Part shown: positions 53,157 to 61,918 of the stretch, one piece after another
Layout: every line of letters begins with the position of its first letter
Numbering within the stretch: the first letter of the stretch is position 1
Assembly (NCBI RefSeq): GCF_018035235.1
Contig: NZ_WPCV01000004.1
Coordinates: 1,488,001-1,552,000 of the forward strand
DNA: 64,000 nt
Source of the DNA: Citrobacter sp. On2M
GTDB taxonomy: Bacteria > Pseudomonadota > Gammaproteobacteria > Enterobacterales > Enterobacteriaceae
Reading direction: 5' to 3'
The notes under the pieces: generated by a model
What the model was told of the DNA's origin: nothing
What the model saw: the letters and a program-made list of their open reading frames with translations, nothing else
The model's database searches: none
Made by a program: the position numbers and the translations under genes

Positions 53157-53527
53157 TGACCTCAGCCGTGGAGTTTATCAACCGTTGGCAGCGCATCGCG
53201 CTGCTCAGTCACTCACTGCTGGAACTGGCGCAGCGCGGTGAATGGGACCTTTTACTGGAACAGGAAGTTACCTATCTGCAAAGTATTGAAGTGGTCATGG
53301 AAGAGCAAACTCCACCAGGCATTACGCGAAGTATTCAGGATTTAGCCGCCGGGTACATTAAACAGACGCTGGATAACGAACAGTTACTCAAAACATTGTT
53401 GCAGCAGCGCCTGGATGAGCTCAGCAATCTCATCGGTCAATCGACCCGCCAGAAGACGCTAAATAACGCCTATGGCCGTCTTTCCGGCATGCTGTTAGTC
53501 CCCGACGCCCCCACTACCCCACAATAA
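53156..53527 (+). CDS. fliT: Flagellar chaperone/regulator FliT
   Basis: 123 residues (E. coli 121, Salmonella 122), helical. FliT escorts FliD and, when free, binds FlhC to limit class 2 transcription. Last of fliDST. Ends with [10 protein letters not shown]. Confidence 0.95.
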   Translation: MTSAVEFINRWQRIALLSHSLLELAQRGEWDLLLEQEVTYLQSIEVVMEEQTPPGITRSIQDLAAGYIKQTLDNEQLLKTLLQQRLDELSNLIGQSTRQKTLNNAYGRLSGMLLVPDAPTTPQ

Positions 53528-53595
53528 TTTCCCGTCTCGTCTGAATAATCTTCCATACTCCAGAGGTCGGCCAAACGACTTCTGGAGCACGGAAG

Positions 53596-55083
53596 ATGAA
53601 AAATCCCACGTTATTGCAGTTTTTTCACTGGTATTACCCCGATGGCGGTCAACTGTGGCCCGAGCTTGCCGAACGCGCAGGCGGGCTCAATGACATCGGC
53701 ATCAACATGGTATGGTTGCCCCCCGCTTATAAAGGCGCTTCTGGCGGTTATTCGGTGGGTTACGACTCTTATGATCTGTTTGATCTGGGTGAGTTTGACC
53801 AAAAGGGAACCGTCGCCACCAAATACGGCGATAAGAATCAACTGCTGGCAGCGATAGACGCGCTGAAACACAATGATATTGCCGTCCTGCTGGACGTAGT
53901 GGTTAACCACAAAATGGGCGCGGATGAGAAAGAGAATATCCGCGTCCAACGGGTTAACGCCGACGATCGCACACAAATAGACGATGAGATCGTTGAATGC
54001 GAAGGCTGGACGCGCTACACCTTCCCTGCCCGCGCAGGCCAGTACTCGCAATTCATTTGGGACTTTAAATGCTTCAGCGGCATTGACCATATCGAGAACC
54101 CAACCGAAGACGGTATTTTTAAAATCGTTAACGATTACACCGGCGAAGGCTGGAACGATCAGGTTGATGATGAATTGGGTAACTTTGATTACCTGATGGG
54201 CGAAAACATCGATTTCCGTAATCACGCCGTGACCGAGGAGATCAAATATTGGGCACGCTGGGTAATGGAACAAACCCAGTGCGACGGCTTTCGCTTAGAT
54301 GCCGTGAAACATATCCCGGCATGGTTTTATAAAGAGTGGATTGAGCACGTGCAGGAGGTGGCGCCCAAGCCGCTGTTTATCGTCGCCGAATACTGGTCCC
54401 ACGAAGTCGATAAGCTACAAACCTACATCAATCAGGTGGAGGGAAAAACCATGCTGTTCGACGCCCCTTTGCAGATGAAATTCCACGAAGCCTCCCGTCA
54501 GGGTCGCGATTACGACATGAGTCAGATTTTCACCGACACCCTGGTGGAAGCCGATCCGTTTCATGCCGTCACGCTGGTTGCCAACCACGACACCCAACCC
54601 TTGCAGGCGCTGGAAGCCCCCGTCGAGCCGTGGTTTAAGCCACTGGCTTATGCGCTGATCCTGTTGCGCGAAAACGGCGTGCCATCAGTCTTCTATCCTG
54701 ACCTCTACGGCGCACATTACGAAGACACCGGCGGCGATGGCGAAACCTATCCTATCGATATGCCGATCATTGAACAGCTTGATGAACTGATCCTCGCGCG
54801 CCAGCGCTTCGCGCATGGGGTACAGACGCTCTTTTTCGATCATCCTAACTGTATCGCTTTTAGTCGCAGCGGAACGGACGACGATCCAGGCTGTGTGGTT
54901 GTTATGTCTAACGGCGATGACGGAGAAAAGACCATCAATCTCGGCGCGAATTACGGCAATAAAACCTGGCGTGATTATCTGGGTAATCGCGAGGAAAGCG
55001 TGGTTACCGATGATAACGGCGAAGCAACATTTTATTGTAACGGCGGGAGCGTCAGCGTGTGGGTCATTGAAGAAGTGATTTAA
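53596..55083 (+). CDS. amyA: Cytoplasmic alpha-amylase AmyA (GH13)
   Basis: 495 residues, no signal peptide. GH13 catalytic triad: nucleophile Asp235 in [10 protein letters not shown], acid Glu265 in IVAEYWSHE, Asp332 in [18 protein letters not shown] is conserved region I. Cuts internal alpha-1,4 bonds of maltodextrins or glycogen in the cytoplasm. Separate from fliDST by 68 bp; position as in E. coli. Confidence 0.97.
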   Translation: MKNPTLLQFFHWYYPDGGQLWPELAERAGGLNDIGINMVWLPPAYKGASGGYSVGYDSYDLFDLGEFDQKGTVATKYGDKNQLLAAIDALKHNDIAVLLDVVVNHKMGADEKENIRVQRVNADDRTQIDDEIVECEGWTRYTFPARAGQYSQFIWDFKCFSGIDHIENPTEDGIFKIVNDYTGEGWNDQVDDELGNFDYLMGENIDFRNHAVTEEIKYWARWVMEQTQCDGFRLDAVKHIPAWFYKEWIEHVQEVAPKPLFIVAEYWSHEVDKLQTYINQVEGKTMLFDAPLQMKFHEASRQGRDYDMSQIFTDTLVEADPFHAVTLVANHDTQPLQALEAPVEPWFKPLAYALILLRENGVPSVFYPDLYGAHYEDTGGDGETYPIDMPIIEQLDELILARQRFAHGVQTLFFDHPNCIAFSRSGTDDDPGCVVVMSNGDDGEKTINLGANYGNKTWRDYLGNREESVVTDDNGEATFYCNGGSVSVWVIEEVI

Positions 55084-55090
55084 AACTCAA

Positions 55091-55115
55091 CCCCGGTGGC
55101 CATGGGCTACCGGGG
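55091..55115. terminator. Hairpin terminator between amyA and yedD
   Basis: CCCCGGT-GGCCATGGGCT-ACCGGGG between two convergent genes, with strong GC stem but no clear T-run; likely a transcription barrier for both strands. Confidence 0.7.
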
Positions 55116-55123
55116 CGTACGGC

Positions 55124-55540
55124 TTATGGCAGTGGCGTAGCCAGCGGCGTTTTCTTTAACGCGTCAGCGCACTCCTGCGTTGGGCGATCGACCCGTTGCA
55201 GCGTCATACCGTCATATTCCAGCGTATTGCCTTCACGCTCAATCTCATACAGCTCGCGTTTCACCGTCACGTTGGTGAGATCGCCAGAGAGCATCGTCAG
55301 TTTCCCCGGCAGCGCGATCACCCGCTGCCACTGGCGACAATCCAGCGTATCGCCCTCTTTCGTTATCACCAGGCTGGCAATCGCTTCCGGGCTTACCAGA
55401 CTGCGTTGCGGACCTTTTGACTGCCAGTATCCTTCCAGACCGGCTGGCGCTGGCGTTTTCACCACGTCGTTATAATTTTCTACTTCGGCGCATCCGGTAA
55501 GCGCCAGAAATACACCAACGATTGCTATTTTTTTCATCAT
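55124..55540 (-). CDS. yedD: Lipoprotein YedD
   Basis: 138 residues (or 137 from the second ATG). Signal MMKKIAIVGVFLALTGC with lipobox LTGC. Mature domain has two further Cys (TLDCRQW and TQECADAL). Conserved in enterobacteria beside amyA; function unknown, reported as an RcsF-like or Rcs-regulated envelope lipoprotein in some species but not established. Confidence 0.92.
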   Translation of the reverse strand: MMKKIAIVGVFLALTGCAEVENYNDVVKTPAPAGLEGYWQSKGPQRSLVSPEAIASLVITKEGDTLDCRQWQRVIALPGKLTMLSGDLTNVTVKRELYEIEREGNTLEYDGMTLQRVDRPTQECADALKKTPLATPLP

Positions 55541-55722
55541 TCATCCTGCATGCGAAGAAAATGGGATTGTGGCATTAAAGGCCTGATGTCGCCAGCCTTT
55601 CAGCGGCATTGAGAAAGATTGATCCAGACGGTATTACCTCTTATTACTCATAGTCAAAAATTCTGAACGGTGTAGTATCCACACTTCTTGTTACATACCT
55701 TCTGAGTTCAGAGGCGCAACGC

Positions 55723-56928
55723 ATGTCATGGCAACACTTCAAACAGGCCTGGTTAATTAAATTTTGGGCCCCCGCCCCTGCGGTCATCGCAGCGGGTATT
55801 CTCTCCACTTATTATTTCGGCATTACGGGAACCTTTTGGGCCGTTACTGGTGAATTCACCCGTTGGGGTGGGCAAATCCTGCAACTGTTTGGCGTGCACG
55901 CCGAAGAGTGGGGATACTACAAGCTGATTCATCTCGAAGGCTCGCCCCTGACCCGCATTGACGGCATGATGATCCTCGGTATGTTCGGTGGCTGTTTTGC
56001 TGCCGCACTGTGGGCTAACAACGTCAAGTTACGCATGCCGCGTAGCCGGGTGCGCATTATGCAGGCGATAGTCGGCGGGATGATCGCCGGATTCGGCGCC
56101 CGGCTCGCGATGGGCTGCAACCTGGCCGCATTCTTCACCGGCATTCCACAGTTCTCGCTACATGCCTGGTTTTTCGCGCTGGCAACGGCAATCGGCTCAT
56201 GGTTTGGCGCACGCTTTACCCTGCTGCCGATGTTTCGTATTCCGGTCAAAATGCAGAAAGTCTCCGCCGCTTCGCCGTTAACGCAAAAGCCGGATCAGGC
56301 CCGTCGCCGTTTCCGCCTTGGCATGCTGGTGTTTATCGGCATGATCGGCTGGGCGCTGCTCACCGCGATGGATAAACCCAAGCTCGGTCTGGCGATGCTG
56401 TTTGGCGTTGGGTTCGGTCTGCTGATTGAACGGGCGCAAATCTGCTTCACCTCCGCCTTCCGCGACCTGTGGATTTCTGGTCGCACCCATATGGCAAAAG
56501 CGATCATCTTCGGGATGGCGGTCAGCGCCATCGGTATCTTTAGCTACGTGCAACTGGGCGTCGAGCCTAAAATCATGTGGGCGGGTCCAAATGCGGTGAT
56601 CGGCGGCTTGCTGTTCGGCTTTGGCATCGTTTTAGCGGGCGGATGTGAAACCGGCTGGATGTACCGCGCCGTTGAAGGTCAGGTACATTACTGGTGGGTT
56701 GGTCTGGGCAACGTTATTGGCTCGACCATTCTGGCCTACTACTGGGATGATTTTGCTCCCGCGCTTGCCACCAACTGGGACAAAGTGAATCTGCTCAACA
56801 CCTTCGGTCCACTCGGCGGTCTGCTGGTAACCTATCTGCTGTTGTTTGCCGCGCTGATGCTGATTATCGGCTGGGAAAAACGCTTCTTCCGTCGCGCAGG
56901 GCTAACGCCTGCCAAGGAGTCTGTATGA
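55723..56928 (+). CDS. yedE: YedE (TsuA/YeeE-family membrane transporter)
   Basis: 401 residues with about ten helices. Conserved Cys motifs of the YeeE/YedE family are visible: MGCNLAAFF, RAQICFTSAFRDLW and GGCETGWMYRAVEGQ. Members import thiosulfate or other sulfur, and YedE is linked by genome context to selenium use. It overlaps yedF by 4 bp, so transporter and sulfur-carrier-like protein act together. Confidence 0.94.
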   Translation: MSWQHFKQAWLIKFWAPAPAVIAAGILSTYYFGITGTFWAVTGEFTRWGGQILQLFGVHAEEWGYYKLIHLEGSPLTRIDGMMILGMFGGCFAAALWANNVKLRMPRSRVRIMQAIVGGMIAGFGARLAMGCNLAAFFTGIPQFSLHAWFFALATAIGSWFGARFTLLPMFRIPVKMQKVSAASPLTQKPDQARRRFRLGMLVFIGMIGWALLTAMDKPKLGLAMLFGVGFGLLIERAQICFTSAFRDLWISGRTHMAKAIIFGMAVSAIGIFSYVQLGVEPKIMWAGPNAVIGGLLFGFGIVLAGGCETGWMYRAVEGQVHYWWVGLGNVIGSTILAYYWDDFAPALATNWDKVNLLNTFGPLGGLLVTYLLLFAALMLIIGWEKRFFRRAGLTPAKESV

Positions 56929-57158
56929 AAAATATCGTGCCTGATTATCGCCTCGATATGGTCGGCGAACCGTGCCCATACCCGGCTGTCGCCACGCTGG
57001 AAGCGATGCCGCAATTGAAGAAAGGTGAAATTCTGGAAGTGGTAAGCGATTGCCCGCAGTCAATCAACAATATTCCACTGGATGCGCGCAATCACGGCTA
57101 TACGGTGCTGGATATTCAGCAGGATGGCCCAACGATTCGCTATTTGATCCAGAAGTAA
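56925..57158 (+). CDS. yedF: YedF (TusA-like sulfurtransferase-family protein)
   Basis: 77 residues. CPxP motif in GEPCPYPAVATLEAMP as in TusA, SirA and YeeD, with the Cys being the likely S- or Se-carrier. Start overlaps the yedE stop. In E. coli yedK/yedL and fliE follow; here prophage sequences follow. Confidence 0.95.
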   Translation: MKNIVPDYRLDMVGEPCPYPAVATLEAMPQLKKGEILEVVSDCPQSINNIPLDARNHGYTVLDIQQDGPTIRYLIQK

Positions 57159-57164
57159 CTGGTT

Positions 57165-57191
57165 GCCGGATGGCCGCTGCGCTTATCCGGC
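57165..57191. repeat. REP element after yedF
   Basis: GCCGGATGGCCGCTGCGCTTATCCGGC palindrome, 6 bp past the yedF stop, given here as arms GCCGGAT and ATCCGGC. Last host-type feature before the prophage end. Confidence 0.9.
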
Positions 57192-57307
57192 AAACAATCT
57201 CTGCACGTTAAACCTACACCTGCATCGACATCATATGACCATGTATTTTTCATAAATGACAAAGATCGTCCAAGAGCGCACCAAATAACAGAAGGTTAGA
57301 GTTGTCG

Positions 57308-57353
57308 AAAACATCAGTCGTCTAAGTTCACCTTAGAGCTAGTGATGTTTTTT
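57308..57353 (+). terminator. Long hairpin with T-run near the prophage end
   Basis: Outer stem AAAACATCA/TGATGTTTT, inner stem TCTAAG/CTTAGA with a 5-base loop, then further T. It reads as a plus-strand terminator 150 bp past yedF. It may end yedEF or an unrecognised small RNA starting in 57192-57307, and is a plausible phage attachment target. Confidence 0.65.
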
Positions 57354-57394
57354 GTCCCACCCATGCCCCATCACAAGTCCCATCTTCGAAAAAC

Positions 57395-57447
57395 ATGCAA
57401 AGCCTTGCAAACCGATGCAAAGCTTTGTGTGTCCCGTTTCTGTCTCA
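57395..57447. other. Iterated ATGCAAAGC motif region, candidate att site
   Basis: Between the hairpin and the first phage gene, ATGCAAAGC occurs twice 20 bp apart, with TGCAAACC-like copy between them. Such repeated short motifs near a prophage end may be integrase arm or core sites. No second copy to compare is in the window. Confidence 0.3.
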
Positions 57448-57449
57448 CA

Positions 57450-57614
57450 TCATTTTACTGGCTCTGAAAACCCACATTCTGGATCATCACAAAACCACCA
57501 ATTGCTACCAAGATAATCCTCCTGGTGCATAGTACTCCCACAGATTGGACAAAATTTGAGAATTTTAGCCTGTTCTTCTTTTTGTCCTGAATCAACTTTG
57601 TTTTCTTCTACCAT
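57450..57614 (-). CDS. Small zinc-ribbon protein at the prophage end
   Basis: A 54-residue frame from ATG at 57612-57614 to TGA at 57450-57452. After a charged N-terminus (MVEENKVDSGQKEEQAK) comes a two-knuckle motif KFCPICGSTMH ... WWFCDDPECGF, that is CxxC-x17-20-CxxxxC, a zinc-ribbon layout. A G-rich purine run (AAGGGGGGG) lies just upstream as a possible ribosome site. It sits 11 bp after the tail-fibre assembly gene on the same strand. Function unknown; possibly a moron or a host-takeover factor. Confidence 0.65.
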   Translation of the reverse strand: MVEENKVDSGQKEEQAKILKFCPICGSTMHQEDYLGSNWWFCDDPECGFSEPVK

Positions 57615-57625
57615 GACACCCCCCC

Positions 57626-58048
57626 TTAGACTGGATATTTTTCTTTTGCTGCTGCGATATCTGCAACGTACTGTGCTTTCCGTTGATTTATCTGCTCTCT
57701 AACAATTTGCTGTTTTGTTACTTCTTGCGCTCCATCGCTAACGATTGCAGCCAAGTATGCGGTATTTAAATCATATACATCTATTTTATAAATATCTCCG
57801 ATCCTTGCTATCTCGGCTTTCAATAAATCAGAATTCGGGGGTAACGGAATATCAACCCAAGCAGGCATGCCATCCACACCAACACCAAGTTTTTTCCCAT
57901 TTGGTGGTTGACCTGTAAATTCTGATGATATCTCATCAGAAACGTCTACTCCATTTTCCGGCCACATCCCAGAGGATTCATATTCATCTTTAAGAAGATA
58001 TGAAAGTAAGCGAATATTTTCAGCATCCCATATAAACATAGAATTCAT
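57626..58048 (-). CDS. Phage tail-fibre assembly protein (Tfa-like)
   Basis: 140 residues from MNSMFIWDAENIRLLSYLLK (ATG 2 bp past the tail-fibre stop, GGGATATT upstream); a longer frame of 190 codons would overlap the fibre gene and is not used. Typical Tfa pieces: YESSGMWPENGVDVSDE, FTGQPPNGKKLGVGVDGMPAWVDIP and a charged helical C-terminus (EQINQRKAQYVADIAAAKEKYPV by features). Acts as chaperone for the neighbouring fibre. Confidence 0.85.
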   Translation of the reverse strand: MNSMFIWDAENIRLLSYLLKDEYESSGMWPENGVDVSDEISSEFTGQPPNGKKLGVGVDGMPAWVDIPLPPNSDLLKAEIARIGDIYKIDVYDLNTAYLAAIVSDGAQEVTKQQIVREQINQRKAQYVADIAAAKEKYPV

Positions 58049-58049
58049 A

Positions 58050-59075
58050 TTAATATCCCAGCGCGATAAAGTAAGCATTCGAAGATGTAGAGCCACCTGT
58101 ACCAGTATTAAGTACGGTTGCAATATCAAATCCAGTATTAGTTGCTGATTCGCAGGAGATTGATACTTGTGCGTAAGTTGCTTTCGTAGCAAAAACACCC
58201 CACAAACCAGAAGGGAAAGGTGTTGGATAAGTAGTCGATGTGACTACTGGCACGCCTACAGTAGACGAGTTGTTAACTATCCTTCTAAATACCTGAATAA
58301 TTAGCCCATTAGGGAACTTTGCAATAAGATTATCCGTACCAACTCCTGATAATGGGAAAAAACTCATATCAGGTATCTGCCCGGCTCCGTTACCAAAATC
58401 TTTTTTGGCTGCACTCTTTAACTCCGCTACACGATCAAATCCCACAGTACCTGATACAAGTTCGCCGGTTGGAGACCACGCCATAACGGTTTGATCGAGT
58501 GTGGCATTGTAAAGAGATAAAGCTCCGGCATCACTAATTTGAAGAGAAAAATCCCTTGCTCCATTAAACATCAATGTAGCGCCGCCAAAGTGATCAAAAT
58601 AACTCTTTAGTGCAAAGGTATCTGTTGCGCCTTTCTGGCTGATAACATCAAGTTGAGAACTTCCTGTCCCCTGCACAACACTTCCTGGTTGCTTTTCCCA
58701 TCCTGTTGGTATTGTGTTTGGGTTGTTTAAGTTCCCATTCAATGTGCATCTATATATTGTTTTTAAATCATCACCAAGGATGAATGATCCAGAAGGATAA
58801 CCTCCGATGGAGGTGGCAAATGCAGAGTCATATGTATTCATAGCTCCAGCACTTGACCATCTAGACAAGGCAGATAATTCGTAAAGTATCTGGTTCATAT
58901 CCTGACCTTTTGGTGGCAAACCGCCAGCAGATTTCAGGGTCATGGTGATTGGAGGAAATCCTGAGTTATAGGATGCTGTGTTATCTCCTGATGGAGTTGT
59001 ATCAGGCAAATCCTCTCTCGGGCCGTTAACACCAAAAACGATTGGCTGTTTCTTTGGCGAGTCTGTTCTGTTCAT
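58050..59075 (-). CDS. Phage tail fibre / receptor-binding protein
   Basis: 341 residues. The N-terminal part (FGVNGPREDLPDTTPSGDN, GFPPITMTLKSAGGLPPKGQDMNQILYEL) attaches to the baseplate. A repeat-rich middle and a C-terminal domain ending NTGTGGSTSSNAYFIALGY are typical of the family in which the tip ends in FxxIG(Y/W). It should set host range and is followed by its Tfa chaperone. Confidence 0.82.
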   Translation of the reverse strand: MNRTDSPKKQPIVFGVNGPREDLPDTTPSGDNTASYNSGFPPITMTLKSAGGLPPKGQDMNQILYELSALSRWSSAGAMNTYDSAFATSIGGYPSGSFILGDDLKTIYRCTLNGNLNNPNTIPTGWEKQPGSVVQGTGSSQLDVISQKGATDTFALKSYFDHFGGATLMFNGARDFSLQISDAGALSLYNATLDQTVMAWSPTGELVSGTVGFDRVAELKSAAKKDFGNGAGQIPDMSFFPLSGVGTDNLIAKFPNGLIIQVFRRIVNNSSTVGVPVVTSTTYPTPFPSGLWGVFATKATYAQVSISCESATNTGFDIATVLNTGTGGSTSSNAYFIALGY

Positions 59076-59077
59076 CT

Positions 59078-59716
59078 TTATTCTCTGTAAAATGTGCCGT
59101 CATTAAATGGATATGCATCTGTAGCAAACCCGAAGTACGGGCTTACAATTTGCCTGATATTTACTTGCACACCGCTAGGTACTGGAGTCACTTCATAATT
59201 GGTTAAAATTGATTCTTCGTATGGCGCAAGTTCGAATTCAAAAGTTATGCCAATCGTCATGTCTCTGTAATTTACGCAATAAGCCCTTCCGCGTTGGTAA
59301 AAAAGTATTTTAAGGAATTTATTTATATCAGGGATTGTTGCGATACTTATGTTGGTAAAAGCTTTGCAGAATATTAACGTCCTGTAAGCATCATCACCAA
59401 GCCTGACATTTGTTGTCTCCTGAACACCACCGTAAAACGGAGAATCATTAAATGGTGATGGGTAATCAAGACTTCCATCATCTGCTTCGCTAAATCCAAA
59501 TGAATCGCTATCTATTGGCGCAACAATATATCTGCTTACGCCAACAATCTTACCCCATATATCAAGACCAAAAGTCTCACAGGTTGTTAAATCCCATACC
59601 TTGGTAAGAAACTCATCGGTAAAATCATCAAGACTTACTGCCTGATTAAATGTTTCGATAATAGAAAGTAATTTTTTACTTGCTGAGTATTGGGTAAGTA
59701 TTGTGTCTTCCCACAT
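59078..59716 (-). CDS. Phage DUF2612 protein
   Basis: 212 residues with the DUF2612 pattern: VSLDDFTDEFLTKVWDLTTCETFGLDIWGKIVGVSR and TLIFCKAFTNISIATIPDINKFLKILF. Found between baseplate J and fibre genes in phiP27-like phages, so it is probably a fibre-to-baseplate connector (gpI-like role). 2 bp before the fibre gene, 10 bp after the J gene. Confidence 0.8.
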   Translation of the reverse strand: MWEDTILTQYSASKKLLSIIETFNQAVSLDDFTDEFLTKVWDLTTCETFGLDIWGKIVGVSRYIVAPIDSDSFGFSEADDGSLDYPSPFNDSPFYGGVQETTNVRLGDDAYRTLIFCKAFTNISIATIPDINKFLKILFYQRGRAYCVNYRDMTIGITFEFELAPYEESILTNYEVTPVPSGVQVNIRQIVSPYFGFATDAYPFNDGTFYRE

Positions 59717-59726
59717 GCCTCACCCC

Positions 59727-60956
59727 TTACGAAAGAGTTACGGTAATATCTGATTCCTGAATTGTTGGAACCTGGTCTATTCCCATTGTTATAGCCGGAC
59801 CATAGGTTGAACCATCAATGGAAACTTCAAGTGATAAAATACCAACGGTATCAGGTGATATTGAAATAACCGGTGCGTAATACTTACCGGCGTTAATCGT
59901 CGAACCTATCCTTGCCTTACCTATCCCCTCATACCCGCCATTAAATACGGAGGCGATCATCTTCTTAACCTGTACTGAAATATCGCTGGGTGGGTTGAGA
60001 GAACTGTCAAGTTCAACACTGAAGTAAACCCGAGTTGGTAGCGCTTTTTGCCATTGCATTACATAAGATGGATATGGCGGGAGGTAGTTAACATTATCAT
60101 AAACCGTGTAAGAGGTATCTCCATTCAGGTTTGCGCCCGGGTTATACGTCTGGAAAATGGACTCGGCAACATCCTCATCGGTACCACCATACACGCAGAT
60201 ATAAATCGAGTGCGCCAGCACCGGGAAACTTGTGGTACCCTGATTTACCGTAGCTGCTGTTCTGTTTGACCATACATAGGCATCCAGTACGCCATTCGTA
60301 GCCAGCAAAGCAGAGAGAGTTGATGCATCCTGATTACGGCTATTTCTCGCGACTGACTGTTTACGCCGTGTTTCAAATGCAATACGTGATTCAACATCAA
60401 CGCCAACAACGCCGGGATTCGCGTTTGTGATCGCATCCCATCCAGACACTGCCCGGTAAATCTGATTTAATGCACCTGCTGCACAGGGTATCGGTCCGGT
60501 TGTGTTATTCACAAACTGAACATCAATGCTTCCTGATGCTGGTATCGTTGCTATGTCGATAGACCGGTAAATATATCCGTTGGTATCAATGGCGGTACTG
60601 CCAGCAGGGATTATAGTGCCAACCCTCCCGATGCACGTCGCAGTAACAACTGTACCCTGTGCCGAAATCCGGTCCATGAAGTAAATCTGACCGATTCCGT
60701 CCTGAAACCTTCCCGTTGCGTAGTCAGGGTTAACCTGGTTAAACAGGCAAAGCAGCTTGTCATATTCCTGTGCAATAATCTCCGTATCGGACTGTGCGAT
60801 CTGCCCTTGTGGTGAGCTAAGAGACTGGCTGGCACCGCCTCCGAGAGCCGTCGACATGTCAGTTAGTCGACCAGCAAGCACATCCGATACGTCCGGTACC
60901 AGCAGGCCATTCTCGGTAATTGTGACATCCGGAACGGCTGTATTTAATGTCGTCAT
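59727..60956 (-). CDS. Phage baseplate wedge protein J (gpJ/gp6-like)
   Basis: 409 residues of the baseplate J family: TENGLLVPDVSDVLAGRLTDM, SPQGQIAQSDTEIIAQEYDKL, ARNSRNQDASTLSALLATNGVLDAYVW and a C-terminal arm. It forms the wedge that encircles the hub. The start overlaps the upstream wedge gene by 4 bp. Confidence 0.88.
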   Translation of the reverse strand: MTTLNTAVPDVTITENGLLVPDVSDVLAGRLTDMSTALGGGASQSLSSPQGQIAQSDTEIIAQEYDKLLCLFNQVNPDYATGRFQDGIGQIYFMDRISAQGTVVTATCIGRVGTIIPAGSTAIDTNGYIYRSIDIATIPASGSIDVQFVNNTTGPIPCAAGALNQIYRAVSGWDAITNANPGVVGVDVESRIAFETRRKQSVARNSRNQDASTLSALLATNGVLDAYVWSNRTAATVNQGTTSFPVLAHSIYICVYGGTDEDVAESIFQTYNPGANLNGDTSYTVYDNVNYLPPYPSYVMQWQKALPTRVYFSVELDSSLNPPSDISVQVKKMIASVFNGGYEGIGKARIGSTINAGKYYAPVISISPDTVGILSLEVSIDGSTYGPAITMGIDQVPTIQESDITVTLS

Positions 60957-61312
60957 AAAGTGGCCTGTGCAATATTCCCGTTGATGTCAGTTACGCGGAT
61001 AGTGCCGCGAGTTGTGCGGGTGTTTTTATCGAAGAATACGGATGCCAGAGCCTGATCAACGATTGGCAATTTGAGCGCCTCCGTCTGCATCTTTTGCGCA
61101 ATGAACCCCGGCGACGGTCGCTTGCCAAGCACCTCAGTTTTCCACGGAATACCGAGCGTGTTGTCGTAGTAGCATTCACCAGAGAACACCAGGCATGCGC
61201 TGGCAACGTCCTGCGCTACAGAATACGATTCATCGGCGATTGCCAGATTCCCGTTCCCGTCCAGCGTCAAATCCCACGTAGACGTGTCTAATTGCATGGT
61301 TCTGTATGTCAT
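60953..61312 (-). CDS. Putative baseplate wedge component (gpW/gp25-like)
   Basis: 119 residues. Contains LDGNGNLAIADESYSVAQDV, a GIPWKTEVLGKRPSPG loop and a beta-rich C-terminus. Located directly before baseplate J, where gpW/gp25-type proteins occur in contractile phages, and it has a similar size. Family assigned by position more than motif. Confidence 0.6.
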   Translation of the reverse strand: MTYRTMQLDTSTWDLTLDGNGNLAIADESYSVAQDVASACLVFSGECYYDNTLGIPWKTEVLGKRPSPGFIAQKMQTEALKLPIVDQALASVFFDKNTRTTRGTIRVTDINGNIAQATL

Positions 61313-61918
61313 TTATGGCTCCAAAGGTGCTGTATTGCTTCCACCAGGCGATACCCCTCCATGCGTGTGTGCATCAACAATGCTTCCGTCTACAAGCTGC
61401 AAGCGACCATCAGGAAGAATTTTCAGACCGTTAATGTTTACAGTTCCGGGGGATTTGATGTTGATGCCTGAACCAGTGAATTTGACGAATTCGGTTGGCT
61501 TTGCATTGAGTATCCCACCAAGATATGTGGCATCAGATTTACTGTGCGTTCTTGCGCTTCCCGGTGTGGATTCTTTTCTGTTTGCCCTGATCAGAGTTGT
61601 GTCTCTGTCATTAACAAGGATTTGACCAATGTCACCCGGCGTAGGGTCTATCACTACTGCACTGTTCCCGCTTTGCAGCCTGAAAACTGGAATGTCATAA
61701 ATTACTGAGTTTTTTATTGGAGCACCGGTTCTGTCAGTACGTGAAAGCAATGGAAGAACATCTACTACCAGATTCTCGTCCTCACCACGCACCTCCATAA
61801 CCATAACAATCTCAATGAAGTAGTAACCAGACATAAGCATTTTGAATGCATATGCAATTGATTCGGCATCATTAATCTGGGCGTTGGTAGGGGTAAATTG
61901 ATTGCTATCTATTGGCAC
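61313..61918 (-). CDS. Gp138-like baseplate spike protein
   Basis: 201 residues. N-terminal OB-type domain (FMSIEI replaced by GYYFIEIVMVMEVR, then VDVLPL) as in phage Gp138 N-terminal family, beta-helical middle (INIKSPGTVNINGLKI), and a C-terminus with HxH at His184 and His186 (DAHTHGGVSPG). Such HxH tips bind iron in P2 gpV and phi92 gp138. It pierces the outer membrane on contraction. Immediately adjoins the wedge gene. Confidence 0.85.
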   Translation of the reverse strand: MPIDSNQFTPTNAQINDAESIAYAFKMLMSGYYFIEIVMVMEVRGEDENLVVDVLPLLSRTDRTGAPIKNSVIYDIPVFRLQSGNSAVVIDPTPGDIGQILVNDRDTTLIRANRKESTPGSARTHSKSDATYLGGILNAKPTEFVKFTGSGINIKSPGTVNINGLKILPDGRLQLVDGSIVDAHTHGGVSPGGSNTAPLEP

